From contig NZ_MPZN01000021.1 of NCBI RefSeq assembly GCF_002936985.1, positions 1 through 57,902 on the forward strand: a DNA stretch of 57,902 nucleotides. The letters run 5' to 3'. The position numbers and the translations under genes are program-made. Below are positions 53,666 to 57,902 of the stretch, in pieces. Within the stretch, counting starts at the first letter, position 1. Every line of letters starts with the position of its first letter. Source of the stretch: Microterricola pindariensis (GTDB lineage: Bacteria; Actinomycetota; Actinomycetes; Actinomycetales; Microbacteriaceae). The notes under the pieces were generated by a model. The model was not told the origin of the DNA. It did not search any database and saw only the letters and a program-made list of their open reading frames with translations.

Positions 53666-55147
53666 ATGCCGGCCCGCCGCCCCCACATTGCCGCATCCGC
53701 CGCCCAGACGGAGCTCGCCTCCTCCCTGGCGGCGCTGCGGGTCGCCCTCGAGCTGCCTGGCGCGTTTCCCGCGGATGCCACGGCCGAGGCGGAGCGGGCT
53801 GCGGCGAGCGCCGCACTGCGGCTTGCTCCCCCGGGTGTTGTCGACCTGACGGCGGTTCTCGACCTGACCGCGGTCGAGTTCGTCACGATCGACCCGCCGG
53901 GCACGACCGACCTCGACCAGGCGCTGCACATCGGGCGCTCCCCCGACGCCGACGCCGGCTGGCGGGTGCGCTACGCGATCGCGGACCTGCCCGCGCTCGT
54001 CTCCCCCGGCGGCGCCGTCGATCGGGAGGCGCGCCGCCGCGGCCAGACGCTCTACGCCGCCGACGGCCGCATCCCCCTGCACCCGCCGGCGATCAGCGAG
54101 GGCGCCGGATCGCTGCTGCCGGATGCAACCCGCACCGCCTTCGTCTGGGACTTCACGCTCGACGGGCACGGCGAGGTGCAGCGCGTGAGCGTGGGGCGGG
54201 CGCTCGTGCGCTCCCGCGCCCGGCTGAGCTACGCGGAGGCGCAGGCCGCCATCGACGCCGGCACCGCGCCGGAATCGCTGGCGCTGCTTCCGGGTGTCGG
54301 CCGCGCCCGCCTCGAGCTGGAGCGGCTGCGCGGCGGCGCCAGCCTGAATTCTCCGGACGAGGAGATCGTGCTCGGCCCGGACGGGTACCGGGTGGAACGG
54401 CGCCGGCCGCTGCCGGTCGAGGAGTGGAACGCGCAGCTCTCGCTGATGACGGGCATGGCCGCGGCCAACATCATGGTGCAGGGCGGGGTCGGCATCCTGC
54501 GCACCATGCCGGCGCCGGGCGAGGAGGATTTCGCGGACTTCCGGCGGCAGACCGCCGCGCTCGGGCTGCCCTGGCCGGCGGGGCAGCACTACGGCGACTA
54601 CCTGCGGGGCCTGGCACGGGAGAACCCGGCCGCGCTGGCCGTGTTGCAGGCCGCGACCAGCCTGTTCCGCGGTGCCGGCTACCTGCCATTCGACGTCGAA
54701 CGCGGGATGCCGGCCCCGGCAGACCCGGTGCAGGCGGCGATCGCAGCGCCCTATGCGCACGCGACGGCGCCGCTCCGCCGCCTCGTCGACCGGTGGAGCC
54801 TCGTCATCTGCGCCGCGCTCTCGGCCGGCGAGCCGGTGCCGGACTGGGCCAGGGAGTCGCTCGCGCAGCTGCCGGCCATCATGGGAGCCAGCGCTCGGCT
54901 CGCCGCCGAGCTGGACGCCGCCTCGCTGAACCGGGTGGAGGCGGCCATGCTCCGCGGCAGCGTCGGAGAGCGCTTCCCGGCGACGGTGCTCTCGCTCCGC
55001 GGCGAGCGCGCCCGCATCCAGCTGACCGAACCCGTCGTGACGGCGGAGTGCGCGGCGCCGCGGCATCCGTCGCCCGGCTCGGTCATCACCGTCGTGCTGC
55101 GCTCGGCGGACATCGCCACGGGCAGCGTGGCCTTCGAAGCGGTGTGA
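53666..55147 (+). CDS. RNB-domain exoribonuclease (RNase II/R family)
   Basis: The 493-aa protein has the RNB catalytic core [17 protein letters not shown] (~75-91) with its metal-binding Asp cluster, [12 protein letters not shown], and a late [12 protein letters not shown]. It lacks the cold-shock and S1 domains of full RNase R, as do the short actinobacterial RNB proteins. It acts on single-stranded RNA 3' to 5' by family. The promoter is leaderless. Confidence 0.93.
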   Translation: MPARRPHIAASAAQTELASSLAALRVALELPGAFPADATAEAERAAASAALRLAPPGVVDLTAVLDLTAVEFVTIDPPGTTDLDQALHIGRSPDADAGWRVRYAIADLPALVSPGGAVDREARRRGQTLYAADGRIPLHPPAISEGAGSLLPDATRTAFVWDFTLDGHGEVQRVSVGRALVRSRARLSYAEAQAAIDAGTAPESLALLPGVGRARLELERLRGGASLNSPDEEIVLGPDGYRVERRRPLPVEEWNAQLSLMTGMAAANIMVQGGVGILRTMPAPGEEDFADFRRQTAALGLPWPAGQHYGDYLRGLARENPAALAVLQAATSLFRGAGYLPFDVERGMPAPADPVQAAIAAPYAHATAPLRRLVDRWSLVICAALSAGEPVPDWARESLAQLPAIMGASARLAAELDAASLNRVEAAMLRGSVGERFPATVLSLRGERARIQLTEPVVTAECAAPRHPSPGSVITVVLRSADIATGSVAFEAV

Positions 55148-55179
55148 CGCCGCTCCTCGACCTGCGGGCGGCGGCTCGC

Positions 55180-55185
55180 TAGGCT
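55180..55185 (+). promoter_or_regulatory. -10 element, leaderless promoter of the membrane protein gene
   Basis: TAGGCT with 6 nt before ATG 55192, the same element as at 53654. Confidence 0.55.
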
Positions 55186-55191
55186 CTGGCC

Positions 55192-55851
55192 ATGACCGAG
55201 ACGCAGAGCAGCGTTCGACCCGCCACCGATGTGCGCCGTGCCTGGACGATCGGCGGGTCGTTGCTCATCGCCGCCACGCTGTTTAGTCTCGCCTGGTGGC
55301 CCGTGCTGCTGCCGGGCGAGGCCGTCGGTCCGATCAGCACGGCCGCACACGCCCTCGCGCTGCTGATCTTCGCCTTCGGCCTCGGCGGCACAGGCAGCGT
55401 CACGGCGCGGCGACCGCTCGGCACGGCTGCCCTGGCGGCGTTCGCGGTGTTGCTGGTTGCCTCCCAGGTGTTCTGGCGCACCCTCGGCACGGGCAACGAC
55501 CTCGCCGGGCTGTGGATGGAGCTGCGCCTCGTCGACTCCTTCGTCCAGTTCGTGGTGGCCGCCATCGCCGTCATCCAGATCGCCCGGGCCGGTGTCGTGC
55601 CGCGGCCGTGGAGTTGGGCCCCGGGCTGGGTGCTCGCGGCTCTCGCCGCCGTGTGGCTGCTCAGCCAGCTCATCCTCGTGAACATCGGCGCCGGGCGCGG
55701 CCCCAATCCGGACGCGCAGACGATCGCGCTGATGCTCAGCTCGCTGGACGCGCTCCTCCGCGCCGTCGGCCCCGTCTTCCTCGGTGTTGTCGCGATCGTG
55801 CTCGGCGATCGCTCGGCCCGACCGACGCACACGGTGATGCCCGAATCGTGA
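55192..55851 (+). CDS. six-helix membrane protein of unknown function
   Basis: The 219-aa protein has about six hydrophobic helices (residues ~20-40, 45-63, 70-90, 105-128, 138-160, 182-202) and a polar C-terminus LGDRSARPTHTVMPES. I recognise no family. A shortened, out-of-frame relative lies at 57055-57291 with the matching C-terminal motif. Confidence 0.8.
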   Translation: MTETQSSVRPATDVRRAWTIGGSLLIAATLFSLAWWPVLLPGEAVGPISTAAHALALLIFAFGLGGTGSVTARRPLGTAALAAFAVLLVASQVFWRTLGTGNDLAGLWMELRLVDSFVQFVVAAIAVIQIARAGVVPRPWSWAPGWVLAALAAVWLLSQLILVNIGAGRGPNPDAQTIALMLSSLDALLRAVGPVFLGVVAIVLGDRSARPTHTVMPES

Positions 55852-55899
55852 CGCCGACGACCAGCCGGCTTTCGGGCCGCGCCCACTGCTGGCAACCCC

Positions 55900-56888
55900 T
55901 TATTTGCTGCCCCACTCGACGCGGATCTCGTTGTCTGGCGACGATGTGATCTGACGACGATCCGTCCCGTCAGACCGGGACGTGTGTAGATGTCTGCCGT
56001 GAAACCGGAGCTGGTGCCGGAATATGCGACGTGACTGCCATCGGGCGACCACACCGGACCGAAGAGGAATGTGCCATCCTGCTCGATGCTCGCACCCTCT
56101 TTCCCGGCGGAGTCCAGCATGACGATGCGCCCGCCTGCCGACGTCAAGATGGTCATCCCGTCGGGAGAGTAGCGACCGGGGTCTTCGACATCGAGATCCG
56201 AGAAGGGCGTCGCATCACCGCCAGCGGTCGGCACCACCAGCAAGGGTCCGGGGTTCTCTTCCGTGGTGCGCTTGAACACGAACTCGGCGCCATCGGGCGA
56301 GTAGTCGCCCACCAGATCAGACAGGCCCGCTGGCGTGCTGGTCAGACGAACCAGCCCTCCGCCATCCGACGAATTGACGGTGTAAAGGCCGTTCCTCGAG
56401 GCGTCCGCGTCGTCCCACCCCTCGCAAGCCAGCCGCGCGTCGTCGGGCGACCACACCGTGCACGCCATGTTCAGGCTGGGGTCGGGGATGTCGAGGATCC
56501 GCTCGACGGTGCCATCGGGGGCGAGTATCGCGCTCCCGATCCGGCCATCCGGCAGCACGATCGTGACGGCGATATCGTCGCCGGACCTCGACCATCGGCC
56601 GCCACCCTCACTGCCCTGCATGGGAATCGTCGTCTCCTTGCTGCCGTCTGGCCGAGAGGTGTGGGTGCTGAGGAATGTGTGGGAAGCCTCGTCGAAGCGC
56701 GAGAACAGAAGATGACCGGACAGCGTCGAGTCTCCAGTCGCCGACACGACCGGGCTGTGCGGTGACGCCTCCGTCGTGGGGCCTCCCTCGCCCACCGGGT
56801 TCGCGTCACCCGAACTGCCTGAGGAACAGCCCGTCAGAACACACAGGCTGCACAAGCTCACCACGATGTACCTGCGACGAAAGCCCAT
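55900..56888 (-). pseudogene. TolB/WD40-like beta-propeller lipoprotein, frameshifted near its 3' end
   Basis: It begins with a lipoprotein signal (LTGC at ~residues 18-21) and carries repeated beta-propeller blades with DGSHVAY/SPDG-type motifs. The open frame runs to AYSGTSSGFTADIYT and then goes out of register. The natural continuation, SRSDGTDRRQITSSPD...EIRVEWGSK and TAA at 55902-55900, is in another frame. The full span is 989 nt, one short of a multiple of three, so a 1-nt loss near 55975-55990 is likely, or a sequencing error. Confidence 0.8.
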
Positions 56889-57019
56889 GAGTGCACGCCC
56901 TCTCAGTCAGGCTGGTCAGCGGCGACCGCTGGACGCAACCCATCGGCGTCCCGAGAATGCCCGCACGACAAGGGACCGGCATTGCTCACGTCACCTGAAT
57001 TCCATCGTCCGCCGCCGTG

Positions 57020-57047
57020 CGCACGTTGTCCAGCGCACGTTGTCCAG
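57020..57047. repeat. 14-bp tandem duplication
   Basis: GCGCACGTTGTCCA occurs twice in tandem just before the decayed gene. Between 56889 and 57054 I see no gene. Confidence 0.8.
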
Positions 57048-57054
57048 CGCGGGC

Positions 57055-57291
57055 GAGACGGTGGGAGTCTCGCTTCTCGCCGCCCGGCTGCTCGGCCTCG
57101 TCCGGGGGTCGGTGCTGCTTCCGGAGGCCCCGGACGGCCTCCGTGGCAAGGCACTGTTCTCCGCTGCTGTTCATCTGCGCGTGCGGCGTGGGCGCTCGCA
57201 TCGCCGACCCCTCTTCCTCGAGGTTGTCGCTGTCGTGCTCGGCGACTACTCGGCCCGCACCGCTCGCACGGCAATGTCCGAATCCCGCTAA
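57055..57291 (+). pseudogene. decayed, internally deleted paralog of the gene at 55192
   Basis: [20 protein letters not shown] parallels GGSLLIAATLFSLAWWPVLL of the intact gene, and [18 protein letters not shown]...ESR parallels VFLGVVAIVLGDRSARPT...ES. The part between ([10 protein letters not shown], matching LLIFAFGLGG) is in another frame, and ~400 bp of the original are missing. No start codon or promoter is evident. Confidence 0.75.
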
Positions 57292-57323
57292 CCGGGAGGC
57301 GCGAAACGTGTCACGCTAGAGGC

Positions 57324-57902
57324 ATGACACAGGCGGCGGCACTGCGAGAGACGGCGCGGGAGACAACGCGGGAGACAACGCGGGAGACGGCGCTCTTCGC
57401 CGAGCGCTACCGCGCCATGAGCGCGCGGGACGCCCGCTTCGACGGTCAGTTCATCACCGGCGTGCACTCCACCGGCATCTACTGCCGGCCGAGCTGCCCG
57501 GCGACGACGCCGAAGGCCGTGAACGTCTCCTTCTACCTGACGGCCGCCGCTGCCCACGAGGCCGGCTTGCGCGCCTGCAAGCGGTGCCTGCCGGATGCCG
57601 TGCCCGGCTCCCCGGAGTGGAATGTGCGCGACGACCTCGCCGCCCGCGCCATGCGCCTGATCGCGGACGGAGAGGTGGAGCGGAGCGGGGTGCCCGGCCT
57701 CGCCGCCCGGCTCGGCTACACGCCGCGCCACCTCGGCCGGGTGCTGCAGCAGGAGCTCGGCGCCGGCCCGCTCGCCCTGGCCAGGGCGCAGCGCGCGCAG
57801 ACGGCCCGCGAGCTGCTCGTGAACACGCAGCTGCCGCTCACCGACATCGCGTTCGCAGCCGGCTTCGGCAGCATCCGGCAGTTCAACGAGACGGTGGCGG
57901 CC
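57324..57902 (+). CDS. Ada/AlkA-type DNA repair protein with AraC HTH (3' end outside window)
   Basis: 193 codons are visible. The Ada metal-binding domain has GIYCRPSCP (Cys 54, 58) and CKRC (Cys 85, 88), with RDARFDGQF before it. An AraC-type HTH follows ([16 protein letters not shown] and [12 protein letters not shown]). The full protein is probably a DNA-3-methyladenine glycosylase II-like fusion or Ada regulator; the distinguishing C-terminus is missing. The N-terminal ~22 residues come from 12-bp repeats (RETTRET), and a start at codon 32 (MSARDARF) is possible. Confidence 0.9.
   Translation, partial: MTQAAALRETARETTRETTRETALFAERYRAMSARDARFDGQFITGVHSTGIYCRPSCPATTPKAVNVSFYLTAAAAHEAGLRACKRCLPDAVPGSPEWNVRDDLAARAMRLIADGEVERSGVPGLAARLGYTPRHLGRVLQQELGAGPLALARAQRAQTARELLVNTQLPLTDIAFAAGFGSIRQFNETVAA

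Noticed and set aside
51607-53849. Long plus-strand and minus-strand frames overlapping proS.
   Set aside because: They lack family motifs and are complements or shifted readings of the well-conserved proS and SDR genes.

Overview
This is a high-GC, gene-dense chromosomal segment from an actinobacterium, most probably Microbacteriaceae. The evidence is the codon use, the gene order (leuCD-murA-plsC-gpsA-ddl, DUF3515-thiL, recG-coaD, leuB-ilvE-FAH, gltX), an actinobacterial coproporphyrin ferrochelatase with Fe-S-type cysteines, and many promoters of the TANNNT-N6-ATG leaderless kind. I see no rRNA, prophage, transposase or CRISPR array.

Layout. 1-7870 (minus): a tetratricopeptide-like protein, recG, coaD, then a MoxR ATPase / DUF58 / TgpA-like transglutaminase module, tightly packed. 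7923-10716 (plus): rsmD, a HerA/DUF87-type ATPase and a K+ channel-like protein. 10717-15600: thiL (minus) and a DUF3515 lipoprotein (plus) diverge from overlapping promoters. A DUF559 endonuclease-like gene follows, bracketed by two related palindromes, and then ddl. 13451-19842 (minus): leuC-leuD-murA-plsC-gpsA-ddl, joining leucine synthesis with cell-wall and phospholipid precursors. 19989-22240: a PP2C phosphatase and a TerC metal exporter behind a yybP-ykoY (Mn2+) riboswitch. 22358-25380 (plus): a UPF0114 membrane protein, then tdh-kbl (threonine to glycine) behind a structured leader. 25377-28341 (minus): DsbA-like, CcdA-like and MFS genes.

28400-29270 holds two identical tRNA-Glu(CTC) genes with similar promoters and terminators, separated by a 115-bp tandem repeat array. 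Next come a diacylglycerol kinase-family gene, a metallo-beta-lactamase-fold protein, a class A penicillin-binding protein, and a Dcu transporter / M20 peptidase / APC permease operon. These are followed by tRNA-Gln(CTG) and gltX with a thioredoxin-reductase-like gene. 40305-43633 looks like an accessory insertion between gltX and the FAH-ilvE-leuB operon: a LysR regulator with a class-V PLP enzyme, and an alpha/beta hydrolase between two 80-bp hairpin repeats. 46734-48953 is a drug-efflux MFS/TetR pair sharing one operator. The window closes with hemH, an SDR/DUF2867 protein, proS, an RNB ribonuclease, a membrane protein, a frameshifted TolB-like lipoprotein, a decayed paralog of the membrane protein, and the start of an Ada/AlkA-type repair gene.

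Most genes are core metabolism. The least explained parts are the palindrome-bracketed accessory genes, the 115-bp array between the duplicated tRNAs, the tdh leader, and the decaying paralog region near the right end.
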